Assembly (NCBI GenBank): GCA_015847255.1
Contig: JADLZK010010869.1
Coordinates: 682,001 to 746,000, forward strand
DNA length: 64,000 nt
Direction: 5' to 3'
From: Hyparrhenia diplandra
Taxonomy: Eukaryota; Streptophyta; Magnoliopsida; Poales; Poaceae
The position numbers and the translations under genes are program-made. Shown here in pieces: positions 39,177 to 50,700 of this stretch; the first letter of the stretch is position 1; the number at the start of each line of letters is the position of its first letter. A model generated the notes under the pieces. That model had not been told where the DNA came from. It saw only the letters and a program-made list of their open reading frames with translations, and ran no database searches.

Positions 39177-42100
39177 TCACCGATCATTCCCAGCGAAGAG
39201 CATGCAGTCATCCACCTCCGACATGGTTTCCAAAGCCTCGGCCAATGTTTCCTCGAAATTATGTTCATTGAAACGTTGGATGCAGCTGGGCTGGACTTTA
39301 ATCATAGCTACCACCAAGTGGCATGTAGTAAGCTTCACTACTTGCAAACACTCTGTCGTGCAGTGCTGCTTGTTTACTTCTAGTATCTCCTGCTGCGATC
39401 CATGCCGTCGAGAAAGACGACCCTGGCTGGGGTGCTGCTGCTTGTTTACTTCCAAACACTCCGTCGTGCGGTGCTGCTTGTTTACTTCTAGTATCTCCTT
39501 GAGCTTCTTCACTAGTGTTTCATCTCCAGGGGTGGCACGAGCAAAATCTTCTCTACTCATAGCATTCTTGTTGCATATCACCACGGCAAGGGATAACATG
39601 GCTGCCATTGACTTTATTTCCTCGGATTGCTTCTCAATTCCACGAATGATAATACGTAAAAGGGAGGCAAAAAACACGGTTGTTTCCATTTTACCGGGTA
39701 ATATCGTACCGAGCGCCTGCGACAACATAATTTAACACAAAGGATCAGCAATGCCATAACCATATCGTGCATGATGTAGATTCATGCAGCTCATCTCTGG
39801 TCTAAGATGATGTTGTTTTACCTGTTAAGATTCTTTTAGTGCTTGTGAATTTTAGGAGCTGTCCATACATGACATAATCAGCTTAAACATATCGTACAGG
39901 ATTTTTTTTTTTATGTAGATTGTGTTGGAACAAGCTTCAGATACATTGGGATATCTCCTTAAACATACATGACAGAATCAGCTTGGCTCGTCAGGAGTAT
40001 GCTCAGCCTTACTTTATGGACACCTTTGTCATGGCGGCTTGGGAAATTTGGAAAATGCGAAATGCAGTCATTTTTGATGGAGCCCGGCCTTCAGTTCGTA
40101 TTTGGACTTTAAAGTTCAAAGGCCAAGTTCTCTTGCAATTTCTTAGATTTCAAGAAGATCATATATTATTTTTCTCCATGTGGCTAGATTCCTTTGTTTG
40201 AGTCTGAGATCAGTCTCAATCAGTTGATTTTTTCTTTCCTTTTCTCTCTGCTCTTCTTGGTTCCTGTGGCCTGTTAGTCTGTAATTTTGTATGTAAGTAT
40301 GTACTTTACCCCTCTCTTTTCTTAATTAAGTTTTGATTGCTGTGGGGAACTCCCCACAGTTTCGGTTCAAAAAAAAACTCCTAATTAGTGTCCAAACATT
40401 CTATTTGACGAGTGAATAGTGAAAATTTACCGGAAACTTGCCAATCTAAACAAGGCCTAATTATATTGAACAAATTAAGATGCCCCCCTTGGAATTCCGT
40501 TTGTATATCTATCTAATGCAAGTACTAATTAGAAGCTAAGGCGACATTGATGACAAAATGTTTCCTAGCAAACATAATTGTTAAATATAGTATAAAATGA
40601 TATATCATTTGGATCAGAAGGGATACTAATGACGACCCACCAAATGCATTTGAACTCTTGGGGAAATAATCTACACTACAGAAGTAAGAGAATTTGAATT
40701 TTGACATAATGGGAATAAGTTCAAAAGTGATGCAGAGGTAGAGTACAGAGCGAGTTACCTTGGTCGGCAGATTTTCAATTTTTGTTAATGCCCTTTTGGC
40801 TGCATCTGCATTTGTTCCCATTTTACTAGATATTATTTGATCGTGCTCCTACAACATGATTTAACAAAAGGGATGAGCAGTGTTATAATCATATCTTACA
40901 TGATACAGAATGATGCAACTCATTTCTAGTAGAAGGATGTCGTGTTATCTGCACATAGGCTATTCACAGGAGTTAATGAATTACTCAAACACAAGTTAAG
41001 ATGGCCCCATGTGGTTTCACATGTATATCTATCTAATGTAAGTACCCATTGGCAGCTTGGATGAATATCAATGACACAAAATGGTTAAATACTTTATGAA
41101 CATAGGTGCAGCTGCCCACCCACACTCAAGTATCGGATCGGCATTGGAGGGCTAAGATTGAGCCACGTCAGCTCAGTACAGAAGTGGTGTGGCTCAACCT
41201 TTGGTCTCCGTTGCCCGATCCGATGCCTGAGAGTGTGCCACATCATAGGGTGGACAGTTGGCCCTATGCTCATAAAATCCACTTTCAGTACAAAACTGCC
41301 TAGGTAGCAAATATAATAATATCACAATTATAAACTATCTTACAAAAAAAGATATATAGTTTACATCCAAAGGGAGACTAATTTTGATCCACTAAATGTG
41401 TTTGAACAGATAAGGAAAACATTTCTACATTATAGAGGTATAAGAGAATTGATTAACATCTAAGAAATTGAGAATGAGATCAAAAGTGATTCAGAAGCAG
41501 AGATAATGAGTTAATTAATTACCTTGGTCACTAGGATTTTCGTTTCTCTAGCAGCCCTTACGGCTGTATCTGTATAATTTCCCATTTTACTAGATAATAT
41601 TTGATCGAGCACCTGTAAAAAAAAATAATTTAACACAGTGGGCCAGCAATCTTATAATCATATTATACATGATACATATCAATATAAATCATCTGTAGTA
41701 GAAGAAATATGTTGTTTTATCTATGCATAATTTAATTATGGAAAGGAGTTAACTCATGTCTAGTCGAAGAAGGATGTCCTTTTATCTGTATGTAAATTAC
41801 TGAAAGGAGTTGATGGATTACTTGAATAAATTAAGATGGCCCCTTGTATTTTTTTATGCATCTAGCGGCTAAGATGGATATTGGTGACAAAATTTCCCAG
41901 AAAAATTAATAATACTACTTTGGATTAGAAGTGTTGGCCCACTAAATATGTTTGGCTGTTGAGGAGAATGGTTCTAAACTACAAAAGTAAGAGAAATTTG
42001 CTGCTGACAGATGAAACATTGGGGACAAGATCAGAAGCGATGCAAAGGCAGAGGCAGCGAGTTACCACAATCATTTGTTTTTTCTTTTGTATAACAACCC

Positions 42101-45064
42101 TTTTGACCGCATCTGCAGTGTTTCCCATTTTGCTAGATAATATTTGATCAAACACCTGCTGCAACACAATTTAGCACAAGGGATCAGCAATCTTATAATG
42201 GTATTATACATGATACATGTTAAGTTATTGAAATGAATTAATGACTTACTTGAAGAAAACAATTAAGATGCCCACTTGTAATTTCTTATGTTTATCTATC
42301 TAATGCAAGTTCCAATTGCTCCACCTATTTCAAATGTGAGATGTCTAAGTTTTTTTTTGTTTTGTCTTAAACGTTACTAAATTTACACCAATAGTTTCAT
42401 TAAATGTGCCATATAATATGCCTCAATAGTTTACTTACTGAGAAATTTTATTTGGTATTATAAATGTTAATATATTTTTCTATAAACTTGATCGACATTT
42501 GACTTATGACAAAACTAAAACACCTTACATTTTGGAAGAGAGGGATTATCAGCTAAGTTGGATATTTATTATCGAAAAAGTTCCTAGAAACAAATAATAC
42601 TTAAACTACTCCCTCTATTTTTTGTCATATAATATTTAGGATAAGCTAATGAGTTCCAAAACAGTGGTTGTATCTTACTAAAATGGCATATAATAAGGCG
42701 TTACCTTGGTCAAAAGGTGAATTGCCTCTTGCTTGGAAAGCTTATCAGCAACATTAACCTCTGTTTCCGTGCGAAGGGGAAGCAGTCTGGCCAGCGCTTC
42801 CCCTGCTTTCCGCCTCATTCTGGTGACCTTATGTTCTCTGTCTGCTCGTTCCAGTTCGGCTATAGTAGTGTCAGCCACGTCCATGTCCCCGCAGTATCAG
42901 TATTGCTGGCCTCTTTCTCAAGGAAGATTCGTACCAGGGCCTTGAAAAGCCTTTTGAAATCGAGCTTCTTGAAATAATCATGAAAGGCTAAATCTGTCAG
43001 GATTTCCAGGGCTTGTTCACTTAGTTCTTGGGCACCTTCACTGTCCAAAATAGCCATTAGGTTACTGACGGCTTCCGTTCTTTTAGCTAGCTCCTGTCGC
43101 AGCCTTGTGGCACCATCTCCATGGCTGCTTAGTAGCCTGCTCACCACTGTGAGTGACTTGTTTAGCATTTGAACCATTTTCTTGTCCCGTGCATTGCTGA
43201 GCAAGTCATGGCTGCACAGTGGCGATGTGATCTTAGAGACCAGCCGTTGGTGTCTGCTGATCTCGGCGCAGTTTCCTTGGTCTTGTGTGTGAGCCTCTCA
43301 AGAATCAACAGGCCTTGAGAAATCAGCTCCTTGGCTCCTCTAGATTTATAGGGAATTTCTGGCCTGTCCTCTAACTCTTTCCGGATAGCTTCCACCTCTT
43401 GCCGGATAGCTTGTTGACATGCCTCACGGCGGTCGTTGATAAACTCCCATACTAAACTTATTCCATTTCTCTTGGCTAAACTGGCAGATGATGAATCATG
43501 GCCATCATCAGTTTGGTCTTTGATGGGCACTGCCATGTAGGCATCATCTTGATGCTGGGATTTTTCCTCCTTTTTATTAGCAAGTCCCTTTTGAGGATTC
43601 TCCGAAGTAACTTGTGGCTCACAATAATGTTGCTTACTTTCAAGTAGGGAACAAATGCATTCTACTGTACCCGGGAAGTGTGTTATCTTGACGCTAGTGG
43701 CAAGATGAGCCACAATCCTTGCGGCGCGCTCTCTGCTCTCCATGTTATGAGCCGTGCCAATCATGGCGATCAGGTTCTGAATAGAGATCCTTGAAGACAG
43801 TAGCAGCCGTCTTACAGATGCATCCGTATCAAGGAGCTTGTCTAATACTCTTGCTCCCCATCGATGATCAACCCCAGATGCAGACTGGAGCAACCCAACA
43901 GCGTAGTGTATCAAGTCCCAGTTGCAGCAGGGCAGCTTGCCGTCCTTGTCGAATTTCCTTCTTGTTTCTGAATAGTACATTCGAACTGCTTGTAAACCCC
44001 AATATTCTTCCTCAAGCCCAGAGTGTTTGTTGGTCAGACGTTGCAGGCTGTGTTCCCCAAATATGACACCGGCTGAATAGTACAAGTTGAATAAACTCTG
44101 CAACAGGACTAGAGCGTAGAAGATGTCCAGTGCAGCCTTCAGTTTTACAATCTCCCCACCATGGCCATGTACAAGACGCCACACTGAGACTCCCAGGCTC
44201 ACTGGTGACGAAAAAAAGCAGTGGCATCCCAGAAAAACAAAAAAGAGCCCCTTCACTAGTTGCATTGTACGCAACACGATTACGGTCTTGTGCGCCTTGG
44301 TCCACTCCTGTTTCCGGAGCATACAGATTATATGATACTCGTCCGCAGCAAGCCCTGCTGTGCCAGCCGGAGACTCGTTCACAAAAATTTCCATCATCCT
44401 GTAGTGTAATATGCATGTATTTATTTTCAATGACAGGATTGTAAAAAACGCAATCTTCTATAACTATATACAAGCACCCCACTAGAGGATTTCTCTCCAT
44501 CCTCAGCGTGCCACATCATCCTCCACTAAGCACCCTAGCTACTAAGATGCATTGATTGCTAATTCTCTCGCATGGCATCATCTTAATTGTTTGCACCATC
44601 CGATCTAAAAAAATTATGTAATTATTTACTTGCTTTTCATTAATCTCATAAACAGTTTTTCTAATAGAAAAACAGCAAATAAGACAAATTAATACTACCA
44701 CAAACAAAGAAAGTATTTTTATCGATGACGCTCACATGACTTTGAACGTAATCTTTAAAAGTGCACCATTTATACGAGCAATTAGACAACCACATTTATT
44801 CATGTTTTATTAAAAAGTTCTATGAAACCCCGTAGCAAGAAGAGAGATGGGAAACCTCAATGCCAAGACGAAGGTGAGTGCGGTGAGAAGCCTGAACTCC
44901 TTGGGTGGCAGATCGTGGACGAAGCCGGCGAAGAGCACGACGGCGGACCAAGACAATGCCAGGAACCCGAGAGCTCTTGCAATGTTGGCTGTGACCACCC
45001 GAAGCCTCAAGTAGCGATTGATCATCAGGATTTCCGGCCTGGAGATGATCGTATGCTCTTCCAT
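39177..45064 (-). CDS. BLE2-like membrane protein with armadillo-type C-terminal region (6 exons, two frameshifts)
   Basis: Exons (minus): 45064-44856, 44398-42705, 42155-42066, 41612-41523, 40848-40759, 39716-39177. All junctions are GT-AG and in phase, giving about 904 codons. The N-terminus is MEEHTIISRPEILMINRYLR, followed by hydrophobic segments (ANIARALGFLALSWSAVVL; LRTMQLVKGLFFVFLGCHCF; LDIFYALVLLQSLFNLYYSA). Then comes a cytosolic helical region (VLDKLLDTDASVRRLLLSS; LSEQALEILTDLAFHDYF) resembling armadillo repeats. The pattern matches grass BLE2-type proteins, named after a brassinolide-enhanced rice gene; biochemical role unknown. Exon 2 has two one-base deletions, near 43243 and 42899 (the second in a G run); restoring both gives a length divisible by three. 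Exons 3-5 are tandem copies. The last exon has an internal duplication (EILEVNKQH...TTECL twice) and ends CMLFAGNDR. Start: the first ATG in the frame matching the family. Confidence 0.75.
39905..40385 (+). mobile_element. 5'-truncated LINE in the last intron of the BLE2-like gene
   Basis: The plus frame 39920-40201 encodes an ORF2 C-terminus (NIHDRISLARQEYAQPYFMD; AAWEIWKMRNAVIFDG; FFSMWLDSFV). It is followed by a 3'UTR ending CGGTTCAAAAAAAAAC near 40378. Its orientation is opposite to the host gene. It adds about 480 bp to the intron between the last two exons. Confidence 0.75.
41106..41275. mobile_element. foldback MITE-like hairpin in an intron
   Basis: Two inverted arms of about 60-70 bp: CTCAAGTATCGGATCGG and ATTGAGCCACGT on the left, CCCGATCCGATGCCTGAG and GTGTGGCTCAAC on the right. 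It lies in the intron between exons 4 and 5 of the BLE2-like gene and would form a long RNA hairpin. Confidence 0.55.
42318..42546. mobile_element. degenerate Stowaway-like element in an intron
   Basis: Left side CTCCACCTATTTCAAATGTG and right side CATTTTGGAAGAGAGGGA resemble decayed Stowaway ends with related internal sequence (GACTTATGACAAAACTAAAA). A second fragment, ACTCCCTCTATTTTTTGTC, begins at 42608. Boundaries are approximate. Confidence 0.4.
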
Positions 45065-45398
45065 GATTCTCAACTACTCTGTCTCTGATCAAGGGAATGC
45101 TGCTTCCAGTTTCAGAGATGAACGAATCGAGAATTAATGGTTTCCCCCCTTGGATCAACTTGTGCTTTCAGTTAGTTGTTTCATGCACGACGTGTGTGGG
45201 CGGCGTTGGGCGTCACCCGAGCCTTACGCCATGGATGCTGCGTCGTGCGTGAGAAGCGCTCCCTCCTCCTTTTAGTTGACCAAATTACAGAGAATAGTGT
45301 CGGTGACCATCCGCTCCTTGTTCAAAAAAAAAAAAAAAAAAAACCACCCCCTTGATTCTTTTAGTTACTATATAACCTTGTTCACGTACGTCCCTCTA
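45065..45398 (-). promoter_or_regulatory. 5' region of the BLE2-like gene
   Basis: Upstream of the ATG at 45064 on the minus strand. It contains an out-of-frame upstream ATG (45158) opening a 112-codon frame that overlaps the start, a possible translational control or a shadow. A 19-base A run lies at 45326-45344. No clear TATA box was found. Confidence 0.3.
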
Positions 45399-45634
45399 CT
45401 CCCTCCGTCCCAAATTGACTCGCCGTTGGTTTTCGTGCCACAACTTTGACTAAGTTTATAGAAAATACGTGCAACATTTAAATATTTAAATAAATTTGAT
45501 AAAAAACTAGACTTAAAAATCTTTCCAGTGATACTAATTACTTAGCATAAATATTTTATATTTTTAATATATAATTGCCGGCAGTTTTCTCGGGGAAACG
45601 TAAAAGCGGCAGAACATTTTGGGGACGGAGGGAG
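45399..45634. mobile_element. Stowaway MITE (236 bp)
   Basis: Perfect inverted ends CTCCCTCCGTCCC and GGGACGGAGGGAG, with the target dinucleotide TA on both sides (45397-45398 and 45635-45636). AT-rich interior, no coding capacity. It is a classic Tc1/mariner-derived grass MITE in the upstream region of the BLE2-like gene. Confidence 0.92.
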
Positions 45635-45636
45635 TA

Positions 45637-46139
45637 CTTGTTAGCATCACCACCTCTGTTTGACCATGTGGCCCCACTTCAAAACAGATTAACCCCCTCA
45701 TAGGAGTATGGCCCAACCTTTTCTGTTGACCGCATCAAGCCTGGTACTTTTGCGTACTTCCCATGGACCGCTTCTACCGAACCAATTCCATCTTTGTAAA
45801 TTATGTAAGGCTTCATTGTGCTTGCTACATCAATGAACTATCTGAACATCTACCTATCTAGGATAAGGTCTAGTAAATCCAGTTGTTTGTAAAGTTACCA
45901 TGTAGCCCTATATTATTGTGTCAACTTATGTTCTCTCTTAATTTAGCCTGAAATTATTTTCACTCGCCGCGCAGGTGCGCGCCGTGTAAGTATTATGAGC
46001 CATCAAAAACTATTACGTGATGAGAGAGAGTGTGTGGAGCAAGCAAAAACGTTGATTGAAATAGGTGGATGCCCGCACGTGTAGCTCCAGGCTGAGCTAC
46101 TGCTGAGCGCAATGCTGTTCCCGTGCTATATATCTATTA
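45637..46139. other. intergenic, nothing recognised
   Basis: Mixed sequence without supported genes. The word CGCCGCGCAGGTGCGCGCCG near 45966 is a local GC palindrome-like spot. Confidence 0.4.
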
Positions 46140-46895
46140 TATTCGAGCAAAAAGCACGAGGCCCGGTGACACTGCCTGAAACATGAAAATTTGGCCCGGC
46201 CCAAACACGGCACGGTCCGGTCGTGATTTTGCTGCGTGCCGCCCGGTCGGGTTCGTGCCTGGGTTGGCCCAAAGCACGTAGCAGGCCATGCCTCGGCCCG
46301 GCACAAATTTACAGGCCGGCCCGGTGGTGCCCGATGACGACCGACTACGTCCTGCTAACGCTACAACACTTCACCGCACTCTAAAGCCCACCAACCTCCT
46401 TCCCCCCCAAAACCCCAACCTCTTTTCCCCAATCCACCGACCCAACACCGCACTTCACCGCGTACAACACTTCGTCTGCGGCCTCCACTCCGGCACATGT
46501 CGCCGGGCCCACAACAACGCCGCATCCGGATCTCGGCGTCAACCATGTCGGTGGCGTCCAACACCTCTTGCTCGGCCGGATCTCGGGCGAGCACGACATC
46601 GTTGTCGTCACCGAGCAGCGTCAAGCAGGCTGGTGGCGTCCTCCATCCTCCTATGGCGGCAACTCTCAACTCCTCTGCCTCATTTCTCTGTGCCTCGCGC
46701 CGGCACGGTTGGGCCCGTGCTTATTGGGACGGCCGGCGCAGAAGTCGGCCCACGTGCTGTCCCTGGGCGGTGAGGAGGCACGATGGCCTGCCAAGGCATA
46801 TCCCGGAGGCACGTGGACCGAACAGGCCCATGCCCTAGCGGGCCATTCCTGGCACGGGCCGGAACGCCCCGTTGCTCATATATAGCCACTCTGCT
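46140..46895. mobile_element. GC-rich element-like block with GGCCCG/CGGGCC flanks
   Basis: The left side is dense in GGCCCGGCCC, GGCACGG and CGGGTTCGTGCC; the right side holds their inverses (GGCACGGGCCGGAAC, CGGGCCATTCCTGGC). This suggests a non-autonomous DNA transposon with inverted subterminal repeats. The middle (46380-46680) is gene-like, with open frames on both strands, but matches nothing I recognise. Precise ends and target duplication were not found. Confidence 0.35.
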
Positions 46896-48575
46896 GCTTA
46901 AAACTTGATTGAGTGGTTCATTTAATTAATTGGAACTGGGTATACACGGACGCGGGGTTAGGATCAGCCTGTGGTTGGACGCGTGGCGCGGTCGGAGTTG
47001 TTCTTGTTTCCCGATGAGTGAACATTCATTGACTTCATTCAATTGGAATTTCACACCGGAAGCAGCCTACGCGTGCCGAACGCGTATTGATCGTGCACCG
47101 TGACCGCGAGATTTCGCGGCACGGTGTTCCTCCTACTCCTTGTTTGTGAGCATTTTCTGTCCATATATCCCTTGTGGATCCAACATTCCGAAACTACCCT
47201 AACGAACGCCGTCTCCCCACTCGAATACTATTTTGTCGACCCAACCACGTCGGGCCATCTGATGACGAGCGTCACGCTACGTGTACGACGGTGATCCGGG
47301 TGGCCTTCCGGTGGCACCTCTCGAGATTACGTAGCGCGGACATGGCCACTTTGCTTCTTGTCCCTCTATTTAAGCAAGCCGAGCCGTCCTCCCTTGAGCA
47401 TCCAGCCAAGCAAGGCGCGGCGCAAGGCGACTCCTGGTCGATCAAGAGGCCACTACCTCAGTGGCAGGGGTGCGGGGGCCGGAAGTGGCTCGCCCATCTC
47501 CGGGGCGGGCACGACTTGGTCAAGGTCGACGCATCGGGACTGAGCGCGTGGAAGGACTTCGGCGAGGCCGACACGGCCGAGCACACCGGACGCGCGGGAC
47601 AAGATTGACGCGTGAGCCGGCCAGGAGGACGGAGCAGGCGAATCACGGGAAGCCCGCAGACTCTACGCTCGGCGGCCGGAGCAGACTGGGTGCGCCGGAG
47701 GCTGGTCGCGGAAAGGTCGACGCGGGAGGAGCAGGCGGCGCGGGGGGGGAGCCGACAAGCTTCGACGACGCGGCGTCGCGGGCGGTTCGGGATCGAGATC
47801 TCCGACAAGGTCGACGCGGCGGGAGGAGCAGGAGCACGCGGGGTGAGAACTTCGACTTCGACAAGCTTCGACGACGCGGGCGGATTGGGATCGAGACCAA
47901 GCGCCGTGACAACGCCCGGCAAGGAGTGAAGGACCGCGTCTACGACCGGACGTCGAGTAGGGCAGGATGGTGGGCGAGGAGATCCTTAACCCCGCACGCC
48001 CACGGCTGACGCGTGTACTCCAACCCGGCGGCGGCGGCCGCGACCATCGGAAGCCCGACGGACGCGGCGTGGCGCTCGTCGCCCTCGGCCCCCGAGCGTC
48101 GTCCTCCGTGTCACGGATGGGCCAGGTGCGTACCTCGATCGATGACGCCCCCCGATGAACCGAGCAACGTCTCGTACTCCGGACCGGACAACCTCGCACC
48201 TCCCTTCCCAGAGTGTCGTCGGGCGCTGCGTGCCTCCCCGACGTTATCATGGCCATGGAGCATTCGGCTCGACCCCTGTGCGCCCGTGTAATGCGTCTAC
48301 TTCACCGCCCCAGGCTGTCCCCGGGAGAAGCCGTCGGGCAAGGCGCCCGCAACGTCAAGATCCACGGGCGGAATGGGAAGAGAAGGCCAGTGAGTGAGTA
48401 GGAGGGATAAAAAAGAAGAGAGGAAAACTGAATCTGTAACAAACATATTATTGCGTATTGAGTTTTGCTTCCTTGTCGGCTCCTCGCCGGCGTGTTCCCC
48501 TCTCTTCCTCCCCCGTAGTTCCGTAGAGTTCGTCGGAGAGGAGGGTTGGAGCCTGTAGATGAGCAGGCTCTAGCG
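46896..48575 (+). repeat. possible 5' LTR and leader of a Ty3/gypsy element
   Basis: Inferred from position: the downstream PBS-like site and gag are on the same strand. It holds a TATTTAAG box at about 47377 and GC-rich, internally repetitive sequence (GTCGACGCGGGAGGAGCAGG-like units near 47717 and 47810). No second LTR is present in the window, so the ends cannot be set. Open frames here are probably not genes. Confidence 0.3.
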
Positions 48576-48588
48576 TGGTATCGGTGAC
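48576..48588 (+). other. primer-binding-site-like sequence
   Basis: TGGTATCGGTGAC resembles the initiator-Met tRNA primer site TGGTATCAGAGC used by many plant retrotransposons. It stands about 100 bases before the first gag-like frame. Confidence 0.45.
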
Positions 48589-48684
48589 TACCGGTCCTTC
48601 AGGGGCGTCACCGTCGTCTTTGGAGGCTGCGTCGTCGCCGCCGAGCACAACCACTACACCCCGCCCGGTAGCGTGCGGGGTGTC

Positions 48685-50700
48685 ATGGAGCGAACGTCAA
48701 AGGCGTCCATTGACGCGCTGCTCAAGCGCCGGCGACCGACACCAAGTGGGAGAACCGCTTCACCGAAGGGGAGTCTTCGCTCCGGATCCGCGGCGGCTGA
48801 GATCGACAGCCACTTTCGGGCCAGGCGGAGTCCGCGCTTCCGGATCCGCGACGCCGCGTTGGACCGCCGCCTCGACGAGCTGGACAGGTCTGTCTCCGAT
48901 CTACCCCAGCTCAAGGAGCGTCTCGTCGCCGTCAAGCTGTACTGCGAGGCGCACTCTGACGCGGTTGCCGCAGCACACCAGTGGCGCCAGGGCGTCGACT
49001 ATCGCCTCGGGTCGGTCGGCGAGAAGGCGGCGACGACTGAGCTGATCCGCCTCGCCGAGATGCGCAATGAGCGCGACTATCGCCTGACGCCGTGGAGCGC
49101 CCTCGGGTGTTCGATGCTATGCATCGCGGCTGGAGGCAACCGTGGAGGACATCCGCCGTGACATGCTCAACAACCCGGGTGCTCCCGCTCCGGCGCCCAA
49201 AGACGCGGATCGGCTCCACCTGCTTCGGCGAGCACCGCCCCACCAACCCAGCACCGCCCGTGACGAACCGTCGCCGGGCGCCGTTGCTGAACCGCCCAGC
49301 CGGCATCTAGCGTCTGGGGTATGGGCTGACCATCACCCCACCCCAATAATCTGGTATGATTCGTGCTCCTCCACCACGGTTCCCTTTACATGAGTCCAAT
49401 TCCACTTTGCATCCCACGATCCTGCTTGGCGACAATCGTACTTCACCGGTCACCCACCACACCCACCAGATTATCCACCAACTTACCATTCCAATCACAA
49501 TCCAACCCACCACCACCCCCACCTGATCCCACCCATCTGCATTTTTCCCCAAATCCACCCGCCTACACAACCCAATCATTCCCAAACCAGTTCAAACCTC
49601 AACCACAACCACTCTACTCATATCGGACGAGTTACCTAAGCTGGATTTCCCTCGGTTTGATGGCACCGACGCACAATTCTGGATTTCCTGCGCCCAAAAC
49701 TACTTTGACATGTATGCTGTCGAGCCACACTTGTGGATCCGAGTCTCCACCATGCACTTCACCGACGCGGCTAAGCGGGTTTGATCTGTCGAACCTAGCC
49801 TTCAAACCTTAGACTGGCCATCCTTTTGCCTTCGCATCCATGAGCGATTTAGCCGCGACCAACATGAGCTGATCCACCTCAAACTCTTCCACATACGCAT
49901 GACCTCCACTGCTTCCAACTATGTCAATCGCTTCACTGAGCTAGTCGATCAGCTTAACTCCTATAATCCCAACCCAGACACTGTGTCATTCATTCAACGC
50001 TTTGTGGATGGTCTTCGTGACGATATTCGTGCTGTTCTTATGGTTGCACGCCCGACCACACTCGATATTGCCTACACTCTTGCTCTGATTCGGGAAGAGG
50101 CGCTGGAATCATCAAGACGCAAGGGAGACACGCAAGCCGGACTATGCTAGCTCTTCGAGGCCATGGGCAAGTCGTTCTGCAGCTCCCCTGCCAGCTCCTC
50201 CATCTCGAGTTGCAGGGGAACCTCTTCCTGACGACAAGCTGAATGCAGCCAAGCGTCCATCAGCAGATGACAAGCTGTCTTCCCTACGGGACTTTCGTCG
50301 TGCTCGTGGTTTATGCATCCGCTGTGGCGACAAATGGTCACACGGTCATAAATGTGCTCAGCCTCAACTCCAAGCACTGCAAGAGGTATGGGAATTGGTC
50401 CAGGACTCCTTTGATGACTCGGTGAGCAGCCCTGAACCTTCGAGAACCACCTCCGGACACGAGCCCTGCCGTGGGTTCTTCATGGCTATCTCATTTTTGC
50501 TGCCGCTATACGAGCTCTGCAGGGCGTCAGACATTGCAGTTTCAGGGCACCATGGCTGGGATTCCTGTGTCCATTCTGGTTGACTCCGGTAGCACTCATT
50601 CCTTTGTCAATGCTTACATTTGCTTACGAACTACCAGGTCAACGTGCTCTAGATATACCAATGGAAGTTCGCATTGCTAATGGCTCTCTCGATTGATTGC
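48685..50700 (+). mobile_element. Ty3/gypsy retrotransposon gag and protease remnant
   Basis: 48685-49310, in two to three frames, encodes a helical gag N-terminus (RLDELDRSVSDLPQLKERL). From 49630 comes the gag core LPKLDFPRFDGTDAQFWI, broken by a stop near 49785, then 49899-50150 (YVNRFTELVDQLNSYNP, FVDGLRDDIRAVLMVARPTT). A zinc knuckle CIRCGDKWSHGHKC lies near 50320, and an aspartic protease core VSILVDSGSTHSFVN at about 50570-50615. Reverse transcriptase, RNase H and integrase are absent; homology stops near 50700. It is a dead, 3'-truncated copy. Confidence 0.8.

Larger units (their letters stand above)
39740..42260 (-). repeat. four tandem exon-intron units in the BLE2-like gene
   Basis: The 90-nt exons at 42155-42066, 41612-41523 and 40848-40759 each encode 30 residues with the core DQILSSKMG (DQIISSKMG in the third). 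The last exon starts with the related ALGTILPGKMET. The intron sequence upstream of each is also shared (AATTTAACACAAAGGATCAG and CATGATACA-like words near 42180, 41645, 40870 and 39745). So whole exon-plus-intron segments were duplicated in tandem, all phase 0. Confidence 0.8.

Noticed and set aside
44012..44500. 162-residue minus frame overlapping BLE2-like exon 2
   Set aside because: It is another register of the same strand. The exon-2 frame 44398 onward carries the family-like hydrophobic segments and joins exon 1 in phase.
47461..48291. Long open frames in a GC-rich region
   Set aside because: They lie upstream of a PBS-like site and gag, where an LTR or leader is expected, are low in complexity, and compete with equally long frames on the opposite strand.
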